NCBI RefSeq assembly: GCF_034344865.1
Contig: NZ_CP133774.1
Coordinates: 6,448,001 to 6,512,000 of the forward strand
Length of the DNA stretch: 64,000 bases
Source: Pseudomonas sp. 10S4
GTDB taxonomy: Bacteria; Pseudomonadota; Gammaproteobacteria; Pseudomonadales; Pseudomonadaceae
Direction: 5' to 3'
Shown here piece by piece: positions 52,266-63,389 of this stretch. The notes under the pieces were generated by a model, which made no database searches, was not told the DNA's origin, and saw nothing but the letters and a program-made list of their open reading frames with translations. Position 1 is the stretch's first letter. Each line of letters opens with the position of its first letter. Made by a program: the position numbers and the translations under genes.

Positions 52266-52764
52266 AGCACCAAAAACTGACTGATTAGTCGTATTAGACT
52301 AAAGATGTAGTGCCTGAAAAAAGCACTACAAAACGTTTGACGAGCCAAAAAAGCAAAGGCATGATGGCCTCGCTCCCGCTAATCAGGGGCCCTGGCAAGG
52401 GCCTTCGAGGCGCTGCTCGCATCTACCCCGCGAGCCGCTTCGTGTCTGTACCGCCCACAAGGTGTGTTTGACGAGGTTGCCGACTGGAACGAAGTTGTCC
52501 CGAGGGACGGAAGCGTAATTAGGTAACCCGGCACCACACTGAAGTTCGTATAGAGGCCCACGACGCCTGAATGCGCTCGCCAGTTCGCCCTTACCTGCTC
52601 ACTTCCCCTCGAGCCCATCGTTCATCCCGTCGCCATCCCCGCCGAATCCGACTTGACCGCCTAAGCTTCTGGTCAGCGAGCAGCCTTTTACGCCTCTCTA
52701 AATATGCGTACTCGGCAGGAGCAGGAATTTTCCACCCCAGACCTATGCGACGAGGTTTATCTCC
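52266..52764 (+). other. 500-bp aceA upstream region with hairpins, possible RNA or leader
   Basis: The stretch has no convincing plus-strand gene. It contains a GTAGTGC-GCACTAC hairpin (52,308-52,331) and a GGCCCT-GGCA-AGGGCC hairpin (52,388-52,403), with further GC-rich complementary bits (TGTCCCGAGGGACG). A 79-codon frame on the minus strand (52,379-52,618) is the only longer frame. It could be a long aceA leader, an sRNA, or both; sequence alone does not decide. Confidence 0.4.
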
Positions 52765-54094
52765 ATGGCACTGACACGCGAACAGCAAATTGCAGCCCTT
52801 GAAAAAGATTGGGCTGAAAACCCACGCTGGAAAGGCGTGACACGCGCTTACTCCGCTGCTGACGTCGTCCGTCTGCGTGGCTCGGTTCAACCTGAGCACA
52901 CCTTTGCAAAACTGGGCGCCGAGAAGCTCTGGAACCTGGTGACCCAGGGTGCCAAGCCGTCCTTCCGTCCTGAGAAAGATTTCGTCAACTGCATGGGCGC
53001 CCTGACTGGCGGCCAGGCTGTACAACAAGTTAAAGCCGGTATCCAGGCGATCTACCTGTCGGGCTGGCAAGTAGCTGCGGACAACAACTCCGCCGAATCG
53101 ATGTACCCGGACCAGTCGCTGTACCCGGTGGACTCGGTTCCAACCGTGGTCAAGCGCATCAACAACTCGTTCCGTCGTGCTGACCAGATCCAGTGGAAAG
53201 CCGGCAAAGGCCCGGGCGACGAAGGTTACATCGACTACTTCGCCCCAATCGTGGCTGACGCTGAGGCCGGTTTCGGCGGCCCGCTCAACGCCTACGAGCT
53301 GATGAAGTCGCATGATCGAGGCCGGAGCGGCCGGCGTGCACTGCGAAGACCAGCTCGCGAGCGAGAAGAAGTGCGGCCACATGGGCGGCAAGGTCCTCGT
53401 CCCGACCGGCCAGCACATCCGCACCCTGAACGCCGCCCGTCTCGCAGCGGATGTCGCCGGCGTGCCGACGATCATCATCGCGCGCACCGACTGCCCTCGC
53501 CGCCACGCTCATCACGAGCGACATCGACGAGCGCGACCAGCGAGTTCCTCACCGGCGGGCGCACCGCGGAGGGCTTCTACGACACCCAGAACGGCATCGA
53601 CGTCGTCATCGCCCGCGGTCTCGCATACGCGCCGTACGCCGACCTGCTCTGGTGTCGAAACCGCCAAGCCGGACCTGGACGAAGCTCGTCGCTTCGCCGA
53701 AGCGATCAAAAAGGAATACCCGGACCAACTGCTGTCGTACAACTGCTCGCCTTCCTTCAACTGGAAGAAAAACCTGGACGACGCGACCATCGCCAAGTTC
53801 CAGCGCGAACTGTCCGCCATGGGTTACAAGCACCAGTTCATCACCCTGGCCGGCATTCACAACATGTGGCACAGCATGTTCAACCTGGCGCACGACTACG
53901 CCCGCAACGACATGACTGCCTACGTGAAGCTGCAAGAGCAAGAGTTCGCTGACGCTGCCAAGGGTTACACCTTCGTGGCTCACCAGCAGGAAGTGGGCAC
54001 CGGCTACTTCGACGACATGACCACCGTAATTCAAGGTGGCTCGTCTTCGGTCACCGCGCTGACCGGTTCGACTGAAGAAGAACAGTTCCACTGA
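52765..54094 (+). CDS. aceA: Isocitrate lyase, mosaic and frameshifted by four extra bases
   Basis: AceA splits isocitrate into glyoxylate and succinate (glyoxylate shunt). The first 170 codons ([20 protein letters not shown] on) and last 145 codons are normal Pseudomonas AceA. From about 53,280 to 53,655 the sequence changes: codons end in C or G, Leu is CTC and Val GTC. The protein there ([51 protein letters not shown]) reads like actinobacterial isocitrate lyase. Single extra bases at about 53,311 (C), 53,492 (T), 53,541 (C) and 53,655 (T) shift the frame at the edges and inside. Removing the four gives exactly 441 aa. The active-site KKCGH is kept. As printed it cannot make AceA; a chimeric or mis-corrected consensus is the likeliest cause. 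Confidence 0.85.
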
Positions 54095-54162
54095 TTGGCT
54101 GTAACTGAGCAAACGGCCGTTGCGGATCGGATAGAAAACTAACCGCAGCGTCGCACCTCTAG

Positions 54163-54191
54163 ACGCCCCGACTGGTTCGGGGCGTTTTTTT
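54163..54191 (+). terminator. Rho-independent terminator of aceA
   Basis: ACGCCCCGA and TCGGGGCGT (4-5 base loop) followed by T7, about 70 bp after the aceA stop. Confidence 0.95.
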
Positions 54192-54445
54192 GCCTGGAAT
54201 TTCACCCAATCCTGGAGGAGCGAAGAATGCGCCGCGGTTTTTCAGGGATACCGCGTCATCGTTTTTCGCGGGCAAGTCGGATCGCCGCACCGCTCGCTCC
54301 TACAAGGGCAAAAAATATTGATCCAGAGCAGCATGGCGATCAGAAAACTGCGGTAAAACGACCTAGGCTGCTACTTGCAGTAACAGCTATATAAGACAAC
54401 TTCCCGGCCACCCACCCGTTAAACAGTTTAAAAACCAGCACAAAC

Positions 54446-54466
54446 GATACTGATTATCATTTATCA
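54446..54466. promoter_or_regulatory. Fur-box-like site upstream of nuoA
   Basis: GATACTGATTATCATTTATC closely follows the Fur consensus GATAATGATAATCATTATC, with one mismatch in each half and one extra T. It lies about 250 bp before nuoA in the probable promoter zone. Iron control of complex I, rich in Fe-S clusters, would make sense but is not shown. Confidence 0.4.
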
Positions 54467-54568
54467 ACAACTTTGTTCGTTACATTCCCTACAAAACATA
54501 ATTGATGAAATGCCCCCTAATGCCCGAACCGCATGGGCTGCAGGCCCGTGGAGGTGCGCTATGTCCTT

Positions 54569-54597
54569 ATTCCTATAAATAATTTCGCTATAGGAAT
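54569..54597 (+). promoter_or_regulatory. Perfect inverted repeat in nuo leader
   Basis: ATTCCTATA and TATAGGAAT are perfect 9-bp arms with an 11-bp loop, about 120 bp before the nuoA start. It may be an operator or an RNA hairpin. Confidence 0.4.
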
Positions 54598-54713
54598 TTT
54601 ACTTGCTCGGTGTTTAGCCATAAAATCACCGCGATTGATTGCTGCGACATATCGTCACTGCTTTGTTTCTTTTCAAGCTCAGAGACCTTTGCTCTCTGTT
54701 AAGGATTACCAGC

Positions 54714-55127
54714 ATGCCCGAAGCGACAGGACTCATGGCCCACAACTGGGGCTTTGCCATTTTCCTTCTGGGCGTCGTCGGCCTCTGCGCCTTCATGCTC
54801 GGCGTCTCCAGCCTCCTAGGGTCAAAAGCCTGGGGCCGCAGCAAAAACGAACCGTTCGAGTCCGGCATGCTACCTACAGGTGGCGCCCGCTTGCGGCTCT
54901 CAGCCAAATTCTATCTGGTCGCGATGCTCTTCGTGATCTTCGATATCGAAGCCCTCTTTCTCTTTGCCTGGTCTGTGTCCGTCCGCGAAAGCGGCTGGAC
55001 CGGATTCGTCGAAGCTCTCGTTTTCATAGCAATTCTGTTGGCAGGTCTTGTCTACCTGTTCCGAGTGGGCGCCCTTGACTGGGCTCCGGAAGCTCGTCGC
55101 AAGCGGCAGGCGAAGCTGAAACAATGA
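54714..55127 (+). CDS. nuoA: NADH-quinone oxidoreductase subunit A
   Basis: The 137-aa subunit has three membrane helices and the family loop ([40 protein letters not shown] then EALFLFAW). It is a membrane-arm subunit of complex I near the quinone site. The ATG at 54714 follows AAGGATT; the upstream open frame is noncoding. First gene of the operon; nuoB starts 10 nt after its stop. Confidence 0.95.
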   Translation: MPEATGLMAHNWGFAIFLLGVVGLCAFMLGVSSLLGSKAWGRSKNEPFESGMLPTGGARLRLSAKFYLVAMLFVIFDIEALFLFAWSVSVRESGWTGFVEALVFIAILLAGLVYLFRVGALDWAPEARRKRQAKLKQ

Positions 55128-55137
55128 GGCTTTGGCA

Positions 55138-55812
55138 ATGCAATACAATCTCACCAGGATCGACCCCGATGCTCCTAACGAGCAGTATCCGATTGGCGAG
55201 CGGGAAACCGTTTCCGATCCGTTAGAAGATCAAGTCCACAAAAACATCTTCATGGGCAAGCTCGAAGACGTGCTTAACGGCACGATCAACTGGGGGCGCA
55301 AGAACTCCCTGTGGCCGTATAACTTCGGTCTTTCGTGCTGCTACGTGGAAATGACCACCGCCTTCACGGCGCCCCACGACATCGCGCGCTTTGGCGCCGA
55401 GGTTATCCGGGCATCGCCGCGTCAGGCGGATTTCATGGTTATCGCCGGTACCTGCTTCATCAAGATGGCGCCGATCATTCAGCGTCTCTACGAGCAAATG
55501 CTCGAACCTAAATGGGTTATCTCCATGGGTTCGTGCGCCAACTCCGGTGGCATGTACGACATCTACTCCGTCGTTCAAGGGGTGGACAAGTTCCTGCCCG
55601 TGGACGTCTACGTGCCTGGCTGCCCGCCCCGCCCTGAAGCTTTTCTGCAAGGCTTGATGCTCTTGCAAGAGTCGATTGGACAGGAGCGTCGTCCGCTTTC
55701 CTGGGTCGTCGGCGATCAAGGCGTGTACCGCGCCGAGATGCCTTCGCAAAAGGAACAGCGCCGCGAACAGCGAATCGCAGTCACCAACCTGCGCAGCCCC
55801 GACGAAGTCTGA
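55138..55812 (+). CDS. nuoB: NADH-quinone oxidoreductase subunit B
   Basis: The 224-aa subunit holds the terminal N2 [4Fe-4S] cluster, with ligands in [22 protein letters not shown] and [13 protein letters not shown]. It passes electrons to quinone at the junction with NuoCD, A and H. The ATG at 55138 is used; a GTG/TTG two codons earlier is less likely. The nuoCD start follows after 72 bp. Confidence 0.97.
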   Translation: MQYNLTRIDPDAPNEQYPIGERETVSDPLEDQVHKNIFMGKLEDVLNGTINWGRKNSLWPYNFGLSCCYVEMTTAFTAPHDIARFGAEVIRASPRQADFMVIAGTCFIKMAPIIQRLYEQMLEPKWVISMGSCANSGGMYDIYSVVQGVDKFLPVDVYVPGCPPRPEAFLQGLMLLQESIGQERRPLSWVVGDQGVYRAEMPSQKEQRREQRIAVTNLRSPDEV

Positions 55813-55884
55813 TCCAGATCTGCTTCTTTTATAGAACGAGACACTGGCTTCATTCTTTACGTTGACCGAAAGCGATAAATAACC

Positions 55885-57669
55885 ATGACTACAGGCAGCG
55901 CTCTGTACATCCCGCCTTATAAGGCAGACGACCAGGATGTGGTCGTCGAACTGAACAATCGTTTTGGCCCTGAGGCGTTCACCGCCCAGCCTACCCGCAC
56001 CGGCATGCCGGTGCTTTGGGTTGCCCGCGCCAAACTCGTCGAAGTCCTGACCTTCCTGCGCAACCTGCCCAAGCCGTACGTCATGCTCTATGACCTGCAC
56101 GGCGTGGACGAGCGTCTGCGCACCAAGCGTCAAGGGCTGCCAAGCGGCGCCGACTTCACTGTGTTCTATCACTTGATGTCGATCGAACGTAATAGTGACG
56201 TAATGATCAAGGTCGCCTTGTCCGAGAGCGACCTCAGCCTGCCGACCGTCACCAGCATCTGGCCGAACGCCAACTGGTACGAGCGTGAAGTGTGGGACAT
56301 GTACGGGATCGACTTCAAAGGTCACCCGCACCTGACCCGCATCATGATGCCGCCGACCTGGGAAGGTCACCCGCTGCGCAAGGACTTCCCGGCCCGTGCT
56401 ACCGAGTTCGACCCGTTCACCCTGAACCTGGCCAAGCAACAGCTTGAGGAAGAAGCCGCGCGCTTCAAGCCTGAAGACTGGGGCATGAAGCGTTCCGGTG
56501 CGAACGAGGACTACATGTTCCTCAACCTCGGCCCAAACCACCCTTCCGCGCACGGTGCGTTCCGCATCATCCTGCAGCTGGACGGTGAAGAGATCGTCGA
56601 TTGCGTACCGGACGTTGGCTACCACCACCGTGGTGCCGAGAAGATGGCCGAGCGTCAGTCCTGGCACAGCTTCATCCCGTACACCGACCGTATCGACTAC
56701 CTCGGCGGCGTGATGAACAACCTGCCGTACGTGCTCTCGGTCGAGAAGCTGGCCGGCATCAAGGTGCCCGAGAAGGTCGACGTCATCCGCATCATGATGG
56801 CCGAGTTCTTCCGGATCACCAGCCACCTGCTGTTCCTGGGCACCTACATCCAGGACGTCGGCGCAATGACTCCGGTGTTCTTCACCTTCACCGACCGCCA
56901 GAAGGCGTACACGGTGATCGAAGCCATCACCGGTTTCCGTCTGCACCCGGCCTGGTATCGCATCGGTGGCGTTGCTCACGACCTGCCACGCGGCTGGGAA
57001 AAACTGGTTAAAGACTTCGTCGAGTGGATGCCAAAGCGTCTGGACGAATACCAGAAAGCCGCGCTGGACAACAGCATCCTCAAAGGCCGGACCATCGGCG
57101 TCGCGGCCTACAACACCAAAGAAGCCCTGGAATGGGGCGTCACCGGTGCAGGCTTGCGTTCGACCGGTTGCGACTTCGACTTGCGTAAAGCTCGCCCGTA
57201 CTCCGGCTACGAGAACTTCGAATTCGAAGTCCCGCTGGCGGCCAATGGCGATGCCTACGACCGTTGCATCGTGCGCGTCGAAGAAATGCGCCAGAGCCTG
57301 AAAATCATCGAGCAGTGCATGCGCAACATGCCGGAAGGCCCGTACAAGGCGGATCACCCGCTGACGACGCCGCCGCCGAAAGAACGCACGCTGCAGCACA
57401 TCGAGACCCTGATCACGCACTTCCTGCAAGTTTCGTGGGGCCCGGTCATGCCGGCCAACGAGTCCTTCCAGATGATTGAAGCGACCAAGGGCATCAACAG
57501 TTATTACCTGACGAGCGATGGCGGCACCATGAGCTACCGCACCCGGATTCGCACCCCAAGCTTCCCGCACTTGCAGCAGATCCCTTCGGTGATCAAAGGC
57601 AGCATGGTCGCGGACTTGATCGCGTACCTGGGTAGTATCGATTTCGTTATGGCCGACGTGGACCGCTAA
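55885..57669 (+). CDS. nuoCD: NADH-quinone oxidoreductase subunit C/D (fused)
   Basis: The 594-aa protein joins NuoC (residues 1 to about 190; [20 protein letters not shown]) with NuoD (after [20 protein letters not shown]), the normal fusion in gamma-proteobacteria. The NuoD part carries quinone-site residues ([40 protein letters not shown]). It forms the Q-binding module with NuoB. Confidence 0.97.
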   Translation: MTTGSALYIPPYKADDQDVVVELNNRFGPEAFTAQPTRTGMPVLWVARAKLVEVLTFLRNLPKPYVMLYDLHGVDERLRTKRQGLPSGADFTVFYHLMSIERNSDVMIKVALSESDLSLPTVTSIWPNANWYEREVWDMYGIDFKGHPHLTRIMMPPTWEGHPLRKDFPARATEFDPFTLNLAKQQLEEEAARFKPEDWGMKRSGANEDYMFLNLGPNHPSAHGAFRIILQLDGEEIVDCVPDVGYHHRGAEKMAERQSWHSFIPYTDRIDYLGGVMNNLPYVLSVEKLAGIKVPEKVDVIRIMMAEFFRITSHLLFLGTYIQDVGAMTPVFFTFTDRQKAYTVIEAITGFRLHPAWYRIGGVAHDLPRGWEKLVKDFVEWMPKRLDEYQKAALDNSILKGRTIGVAAYNTKEALEWGVTGAGLRSTGCDFDLRKARPYSGYENFEFEVPLAANGDAYDRCIVRVEEMRQSLKIIEQCMRNMPEGPYKADHPLTTPPPKERTLQHIETLITHFLQVSWGPVMPANESFQMIEATKGINSYYLTSDGGTMSYRTRIRTPSFPHLQQIPSVIKGSMVADLIAYLGSIDFVMADVDR

Positions 57670-57671
57670 GC

Positions 57672-58169
57672 ATGAACAGCACGCTTATCCAGACAGACCG
57701 TTTCGCCCTGAGCGAAACCGAGCGCTCGGCCATCGAGCACGAGCTGCATCACTACGAAGACCCGCGCGCGGCGTCGATCGAAGCCCTGAAGATCGTCCAG
57801 AAGGAACGTGGCTGGGTGCCTGACGGCGCGCTCTACGCCATCGGCGAGATGCTCGGCATCCCGGCCAGCGACGTTGAAGGGGTGGCTACTTTCTATAGCC
57901 AGATCTTCCGTCAGCCAGTGGGCCGTCACATCATTCGCGTCTGCGACAGCATGGTCTGCTACATCGGCGGCCATGAATCCGTGGTCAGCGAAATCCAGAG
58001 CAAGCTTGGCATCGGCCTGGGTCAGACCACCGCCGACGGTCGTTTCACCCTGCTGCCGGTTTGCTGCCTCGGCAACTGCGACAAGGCGCCGGCGTTGATG
58101 ATCGACGACGACACATTCGGTGATGTGCAGCCTGCTGGCGTCGCCAAATTGCTCGAGGGCTACGTATGA
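57672..58169 (+). CDS. nuoE: NADH-quinone oxidoreductase subunit E
   Basis: The 165-aa thioredoxin-fold subunit binds the N1a [2Fe-2S] cluster through Cys-x4-Cys ([12 protein letters not shown]) and Cys-x3-Cys ([13 protein letters not shown]). With NuoF and NuoG it forms the NADH-oxidising module. It starts 2 nt after nuoCD and its stop overlaps the nuoF ATG. Confidence 0.97.
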   Translation: MNSTLIQTDRFALSETERSAIEHELHHYEDPRAASIEALKIVQKERGWVPDGALYAIGEMLGIPASDVEGVATFYSQIFRQPVGRHIIRVCDSMVCYIGGHESVVSEIQSKLGIGLGQTTADGRFTLLPVCCLGNCDKAPALMIDDDTFGDVQPAGVAKLLEGYV

Positions 58170-59521
58170 CCCTGACTTCCTTCGGTCCTGCCAACCGCAT
58201 CAAGCGTTCGGCCGAGACTCATCCGCTGACCTGGCGTCTGCGTGACGACGGCGAGGCTGTGTGGCTCGACGAGTACCAGGCCAAGAACGGTTACGCAGCT
58301 GCGCGCAAAGCCTTCGCCGACATGGCCCAGGACGACATCGTCCAGACCGTGAAAGACGCCGGCCTGAAAGGTCGCGGCGGTGCAGGCTTCCCCACTGGAG
58401 TCAAGTGGGGCCTGATGCCCAAGGACGAATCCATCAACATCCGCTACCTGCTGTGCAACGCGGATGAAATGGAGCCGAACACCTGGAAAGACCGCATGCT
58501 GATGGAGCAACTGCCCCATCTGCTGATCGAAGGCATGCTGATCAGTGCTCGCGCGCTGAAAACCTACCGTGGCTACATCTTCCTGCGTGGCGAATACACC
58601 ACCGCCGCCAAGCACTTGAACCGTGCCGTGGAAGAAGCCAAGGCAGCAGGTCTGCTGGGCAAGAACATCCTGGGCAGCGGCTTCGATTTCGAGCTGTTCG
58701 TCCACACCGGCGCCGGGCGTTACATCTGCGGTGAAGAAACCGCACTGATCAACTCCCTCGAAGGCCGCCGCGCCAACCCGCGCTCCAAGCCGCCCTTCCC
58801 TGCCGCCGTTGGCGTTTGGGGCAAGCCGACTTGCGTGAACAACGTTGAAACCCTGTGCAACGTGCCGGCAATCATTGCCGACGGCGTGGACTGGTACAAA
58901 TCGTTGGCGCGTGAAGGCAGCGAAGACATGGGCACCAAGCTCATGGGCTTCTCTGGCAAGGTCAAGAACCCGGGCCTGTGGGAACTGCCATTCGGCGTGA
59001 CCGCTCGCGAGTTGTTCGAAGACTACGCCGGCGGCATGCGCGACGGCTTCAAGCTCAAGTGCTGGCAGCCCGGCGGCGCCGGTACCGGTTTCCTGTTGCC
59101 GGAACACCTGGACGCACAAATGTACGCCGGCGGCATCGCCAAGGTTGGCACCCGGATGGGTACCGGCCTGGCCATGGCTGTGGACGACAGCGTCAACATG
59201 GTTTCCCTTCTGCGCAACATGGAAGAGTTCTTCTCCCGCGAGTCGTGCGGCTTCTGCACCCCGTGCCGTGACGGTTTGCCGTGGAGCGTCAAGCTTCTGC
59301 GTGCGATCGAGAACGGTGAAGGGCAAGCCGGCGATATCGAGACCCTGCTGGGTCTGGTCGGTTTCCTCGGCCCTGGCAAGACCTTCTGTGCTCACGCACC
59401 GGGCGCCGTGGAGCCATTGGGCAGCGCAATCAAATACTTCCGCCCAGAGTTCGAAGCCGGCATCGCGCCTACCAGCGCCGCCGTCCCGCCTCTGGCAAGG
59501 CCGATCGTAGTCGGCGCGTAA
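58166..59521 (+). CDS. nuoF: NADH-quinone oxidoreductase subunit F
   Basis: The 451-aa subunit binds NADH and FMN ([29 protein letters not shown]-type loop [20 protein letters not shown]) and the N3 [4Fe-4S] cluster ([14 protein letters not shown] with a distal Cys in [10 protein letters not shown]). It is the electron entry point of complex I. It overlaps nuoE and is separated from nuoG by 137 bp. Confidence 0.97.
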   Translation: MTLTSFGPANRIKRSAETHPLTWRLRDDGEAVWLDEYQAKNGYAAARKAFADMAQDDIVQTVKDAGLKGRGGAGFPTGVKWGLMPKDESINIRYLLCNADEMEPNTWKDRMLMEQLPHLLIEGMLISARALKTYRGYIFLRGEYTTAAKHLNRAVEEAKAAGLLGKNILGSGFDFELFVHTGAGRYICGEETALINSLEGRRANPRSKPPFPAAVGVWGKPTCVNNVETLCNVPAIIADGVDWYKSLAREGSEDMGTKLMGFSGKVKNPGLWELPFGVTARELFEDYAGGMRDGFKLKCWQPGGAGTGFLLPEHLDAQMYAGGIAKVGTRMGTGLAMAVDDSVNMVSLLRNMEEFFSRESCGFCTPCRDGLPWSVKLLRAIENGEGQAGDIETLLGLVGFLGPGKTFCAHAPGAVEPLGSAIKYFRPEFEAGIAPTSAAVPPLARPIVVGA

Positions 59522-59530
59522 ACACTTAAA

Positions 59531-59558
59531 AAGGCGAAGGGTCCGTGCCCTTCGCCTT
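59531..59558 (+). promoter_or_regulatory. Hairpin between nuoF and nuoG
   Basis: AAGGCGAAGGG and CCCTTCGCCTT form an 11-bp stem with a 6-base loop, 10 bp after the nuoF stop. The T run after it is weak (TTCTCG), so it looks like an attenuator or mRNA-stability element inside the operon rather than a full stop. Confidence 0.55.
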
Positions 59559-59658
59559 CTCGTGTGATGACGCCTTAAACGGCTGTGTTGATTCACGCGA
59601 ATAACAAGATTCCATTAGCCACGCCCGCTGACACCGGGCCAACGAAGAACTTTGAACC

Positions 59659-62373
59659 ATGGCCACTATCCACGTAGACGGCAAAGAGCTCGAAGTCGAT
59701 GGGGCAGACAACCTGTTACAGGCATGTCTGTCGCTAGGCCTCGATATCCCTTATTTCTGCTGGCACCCAGCCCTGGGCAGTGTTGGCGCTTGCCGCCAGT
59801 GCGCGGTCAAGCAGTACACCGACGCCAACGACACCCGTGGTCGGATCGTCATGTCCTGCATGACCCCCGCCACCGACGGCAGCTGGATCTCCATCGAAGA
59901 CGAAGAAGCGAAAGTGTTTCGCGCCAGCGTCGTCGAATGGCTGATGACCAACCACCCTCACGACTGCCCGGTCTGTGAAGAAGGCGGTCACTGCCACCTG
60001 CAAGACATGACGGTGATGACCGGCCACAACGAGCGCCGTTATCGCTTCACCAAGCGTACTCACCAGAACCAGCAACTGGGCCCGTTCATTTCCCACGAAA
60101 TGAACCGCTGCATCGCTTGCTACCGCTGCGTGCGCTTCTATAAGGATTACGCTGGCGGCACCGACCTCGGTGTATTCGGCGCCCACGACAACGTGTACTT
60201 CGGTCGCGTTGAAGACGGCGTGCTGGAAAGCGAGTTCTCCGGCAACCTCACCGAGGTCTGCCCGACCGGTGTGTTCACCGACAAGACTCACTCCGAGCGC
60301 TACAACCGCAAGTGGGACATGCAGTTCTCGCCGAGCATCTGCCATGGCTGCTCCAGCGGTTGCAACATCTCCCCGGGCGAGCGCTACGGTGAACTGCGTC
60401 GTATCGAAAACCGCTTCAACGGTTCGGTAAACCAGTACTTCCTGTGCGACCGTGGCCGTTTCGGCTATGGCTACGTCAACCGCGAAGACCGCCCGCGTCA
60501 GCCACTGCTGGCCAACGGCGCCAAGCTGAGCCTCGACGAAGCACTGGATAAAGCCTCTGACCTGCTGCGCGGTCGCAATATCGTCGGTATCGGTTCGCCG
60601 CGTGCCAGCCTCGAAAGCAACTTCGCGTTGCGTGAACTGGTCGGCGCCGAGCACTTCTACTCCGGTATCGAAGCCGCCGAGCTGGATCGCATCCGCCTGG
60701 TCATGCAAGTTCTGAAAGACAGCCCGCTGCCGATCCCGAACATGCGCGACATCGAAGACCACGACGCGATCTTCGTCCTCGGTGAAGACCTGACCCAGAC
60801 CGCCGCCCGTATGGCCCTGTCCCTGCGTCAATCGGTCAAGGGCAAAGCCGAAGACATGGCCGACGCGATGCGCGTTCAGCCGTGGCTCGACGCTGCGGTG
60901 AAGAACATCGGTCAGCACGAGCTGAACCCGCTGTTTATCGCCAGCCTGGCTGAAACCAAGCTCGACGACATCGCTGAAGAATGCGTACACGCGGCCCCGG
61001 ACGACCTGGCCCGCATCGGTTTCGCTGTGGCTCACGCCCTCGACGCCAGCGCACCCGCCGTTGAAGGCCTGGACGCGGAAGCCGTTGAACTGGCTCAACG
61101 TATCGCCAATGCCCTGCTGGCCGCCAAGCGTCCGCTGATCATTGCCGGTACTTCGTTGGGTTCCAAAGCGCTGATCGAAGCGGCGGCGAACATTGCCAAA
61201 GCCCTGAAGCTGCGCGAGAAGAACGGTTCCATCAGCCTGATCGTGCCAGAGGCCAACAGCCTCGGCCTGGCCATGCTCGGTGGCAACTCGGTCGACGATG
61301 CGCTGCAAGCGGTGATCGACGGTAAGGCCGACGCCATCGTCGTGCTGGAAAACGATCTGTACACCCGCACCGACAAAGCGAAGGTCGATGCTGCCCTGAA
61401 CGCCGCGAAAGTGGTGATCGTTGCAGACCATCAGAAGACTGCCACCAGCGATCGCGCGGACCTGGTTCTGCCAGCCGCCAGCTTCGCTGAAGGCGACGGT
61501 ACGCTGGTCAGCCAGGAAGGCCGCGCCCAGCGCTTCTTCCAAGTGTTCGACCCGAAATACATGGACGCAAGCATCCTGGTTCACGAAGGCTGGCGCTGGC
61601 TGCATGCCCTGCGCGCAACCCTGCTGAATCAGCCGATCGACTGGACCCAACTGGACCACGTCACCGCTGCCGTTGCTTCGAGCACGCCGCAACTGGCGCG
61701 TATCGTTGACGCCGCACCGTCCGCCGCGTTCCGCATCAAGGGCATGAAACTGGCCCGCGAACCGCTGCGTTACTCCGGTCGTACCGCCATGCGCGCTGAC
61801 ATCAGCGTGCACGAACCGCGTACCCCGCAAGACAACGACACCGCGTTCAACTTCTCGATGGAAGGTTACTCGGGCTCGGTCGAACCGCGTCAGCAAGTGC
61901 CATTCGCCTGGTCGCCGGGCTGGAACTCGCCGCAAGCCTGGAACAAGTTCCAGGACGAAGTCGGTGGTCACATCCGCGCTGGCGACCCGGGCACCCGCCT
62001 GATCGAAAGTGCTGGTGATTCGCTGAACTGGTTCGCCAGTGTTCCGCGCGCGTTCAACCCGGCGCCAGGTACCTGGCAGGTCGTGCCGTTCTTCCACCTG
62101 CTCGGCAGCGAAGAGACCTCTTCCAAAGCCGCACCGGTTCAGGAACGCATCCCGGCCGCCTACGTCGCTTTGGCCAAATCCGAAGCCGACCGTCTGGGTG
62201 TCAACGATGGCGCAATGCTCAGCTTGACCGTAGCCGGCCAGACCTTGCGTCTACCACTGCGCATCAACGAAGAGCTGGGTGCTGGCCTGGTGGCATTGCC
62301 TGCGGGTATCGCCGGCATTCCAGCGGCAATCTTTGGCAAAACCGTTGACGGTCTGCAGGAGGCAGCTCAATGA
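59659..62373 (+). CDS. nuoG: NADH-quinone oxidoreductase subunit G
   Basis: The 904-aa subunit carries the N1b [2Fe-2S] cluster ([18 protein letters not shown]), a His-Cys3 N5 cluster ([17 protein letters not shown]), N4 and the distal N7 cluster ([13 protein letters not shown]) and an inactive molybdopterin-oxidoreductase-like domain. It leads electrons from NuoF towards NuoI. ATG at 59659; its stop overlaps the nuoH ATG by four bases. Confidence 0.96.
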   Translation: MATIHVDGKELEVDGADNLLQACLSLGLDIPYFCWHPALGSVGACRQCAVKQYTDANDTRGRIVMSCMTPATDGSWISIEDEEAKVFRASVVEWLMTNHPHDCPVCEEGGHCHLQDMTVMTGHNERRYRFTKRTHQNQQLGPFISHEMNRCIACYRCVRFYKDYAGGTDLGVFGAHDNVYFGRVEDGVLESEFSGNLTEVCPTGVFTDKTHSERYNRKWDMQFSPSICHGCSSGCNISPGERYGELRRIENRFNGSVNQYFLCDRGRFGYGYVNREDRPRQPLLANGAKLSLDEALDKASDLLRGRNIVGIGSPRASLESNFALRELVGAEHFYSGIEAAELDRIRLVMQVLKDSPLPIPNMRDIEDHDAIFVLGEDLTQTAARMALSLRQSVKGKAEDMADAMRVQPWLDAAVKNIGQHELNPLFIASLAETKLDDIAEECVHAAPDDLARIGFAVAHALDASAPAVEGLDAEAVELAQRIANALLAAKRPLIIAGTSLGSKALIEAAANIAKALKLREKNGSISLIVPEANSLGLAMLGGNSVDDALQAVIDGKADAIVVLENDLYTRTDKAKVDAALNAAKVVIVADHQKTATSDRADLVLPAASFAEGDGTLVSQEGRAQRFFQVFDPKYMDASILVHEGWRWLHALRATLLNQPIDWTQLDHVTAAVASSTPQLARIVDAAPSAAFRIKGMKLAREPLRYSGRTAMRADISVHEPRTPQDNDTAFNFSMEGYSGSVEPRQQVPFAWSPGWNSPQAWNKFQDEVGGHIRAGDPGTRLIESAGDSLNWFASVPRAFNPAPGTWQVVPFFHLLGSEETSSKAAPVQERIPAAYVALAKSEADRLGVNDGAMLSLTVAGQTLRLPLRINEELGAGLVALPAGIAGIPAAIFGKTVDGLQEAAQ

Positions 62374-63377
62374 CCTGGTTCACGCCTGAAGTGATCGACG
62401 TAATCATCGCCGTCCTCAAGGCCATCGTGATTCTGCTCGCCGTGGTGGTTTGCGGCGCGCTGCTGAGCTGGGTCGAGCGTCGTTTGCTCGCCCTCTGGCA
62501 GGACCGTTACGGTCCGAACCGCGTGGGCCCGTTCGGCGCGTTCCAGATCGCGGCCGACATGATCAAGATGTTCTTCAAGGAAGACTGGACGCCTCCATTC
62601 GCCGACAAGATGATCTTCACCCTGGCACCGGTTGTGGCCATGAGCGCCCTGCTGATTGCCTTCGCGATCATCCCGATCACCCCGACCTGGGGCGTCGCGG
62701 ATCTGAACATCGGCATCCTGTTCTTCTTCGCCATGGCCGGTCTGTCGGTCTACGCGGTGTTGTTCGCCGGTTGGTCGAGTAACAACAAGTTCGCCCTGTT
62801 GGGCAGCTTGCGGGCCTCGGCACAAACCGTGTCGTACGAAGTGTTCATGGGCCTGTCGTTGATGGGCATCGTGATCCAGGTCGGCTCGTTCAACATGCGC
62901 GACATCGTCGATTATCAAGCCCAGCACCTTTGGTTCATCATTCCGCAGATCTTCGGCTTCCTGACCTTCTTCATCGCTGGCGTCGCCGTGACTCACCGTC
63001 ACCCGTTCGACCAACCGGAAGCGGAGCAGGAACTGGCCGACGGTTACCACATTGAATACGCCGGCATGAAATGGGGCATGTTCTTCGTCGGTGAGTACAT
63101 CGGCATCGTGTTGATTTCGGCGCTGCTGGTGACCTTGTTCTTCGGTGGCTGGCACGGTCCGTTCGGCATTCTGCCGCAGATCCCGTTCATCTGGTTCGCG
63201 CTTAAAACCGCGTTCTTCATCATGATCTTCATCCTGCTGCGCGCCTCGATTCCGCGCCCACGGTATGACCAAGTGATGGATTTCAGCTGGAAGTTCTGCC
63301 TGCCGCTGACCCTCGTCAACATGCTGGTGACCGCTGCGATCGTGTTGCTCAACACGCCCGCCGTCGCGGCTCAGTGA
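62370..63377 (+). CDS. nuoH: NADH-quinone oxidoreductase subunit H
   Basis: The 335-aa membrane subunit with about eight helices forms the quinone tunnel. Family segments [40 protein letters not shown] and [20 protein letters not shown] are exact. It starts at 62370 inside the nuoG stop (ATGA). Confidence 0.97.
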   Translation: MTWFTPEVIDVIIAVLKAIVILLAVVVCGALLSWVERRLLALWQDRYGPNRVGPFGAFQIAADMIKMFFKEDWTPPFADKMIFTLAPVVAMSALLIAFAIIPITPTWGVADLNIGILFFFAMAGLSVYAVLFAGWSSNNKFALLGSLRASAQTVSYEVFMGLSLMGIVIQVGSFNMRDIVDYQAQHLWFIIPQIFGFLTFFIAGVAVTHRHPFDQPEAEQELADGYHIEYAGMKWGMFFVGEYIGIVLISALLVTLFFGGWHGPFGILPQIPFIWFALKTAFFIMIFILLRASIPRPRYDQVMDFSWKFCLPLTLVNMLVTAAIVLLNTPAVAAQ

Positions 63378-63389
63378 GGATAGAGAATC

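Larger units (their letters stand above)
54192..54713. other. nuo operon upstream region
   Basis: A 522-bp gap between the aceA terminator and nuoA. It holds a REP fragment (CGCGGGCAAGTCGGATCGCC, about 54,267-54,286), an AT-rich promoter-like zone around 54,410-54,520, a Fur-box-like site and a perfect inverted repeat in the presumed leader. No gene seen. Confidence 0.5.

Noticed and set aside
52379..52618. 79-codon minus-strand frame upstream of aceA
   Set aside because: No ribosome site and no family recognised; it may reflect a structured RNA instead. Not strong enough to annotate as a gene.
53280..53655. Natural horizontal transfer of an actinobacterial aceA
   Set aside because: Only an internal piece is foreign-looking and every join carries an extra base; a transferred functional gene would not be frameshifted four times. 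Kept as a finding about sequence integrity.
55222..57570. Long open frame (782 codons) on the minus strand opposite nuoB/nuoCD
   Set aside because: It is the mirror of strongly biased Pseudomonas codon use in real nuo genes; no family, no ribosome site, fully antisense.
59734..62097. Long minus-strand open frame opposite nuoG
   Set aside because: Antisense shadow of nuoG, with composition dominated by reverse-complement codons.
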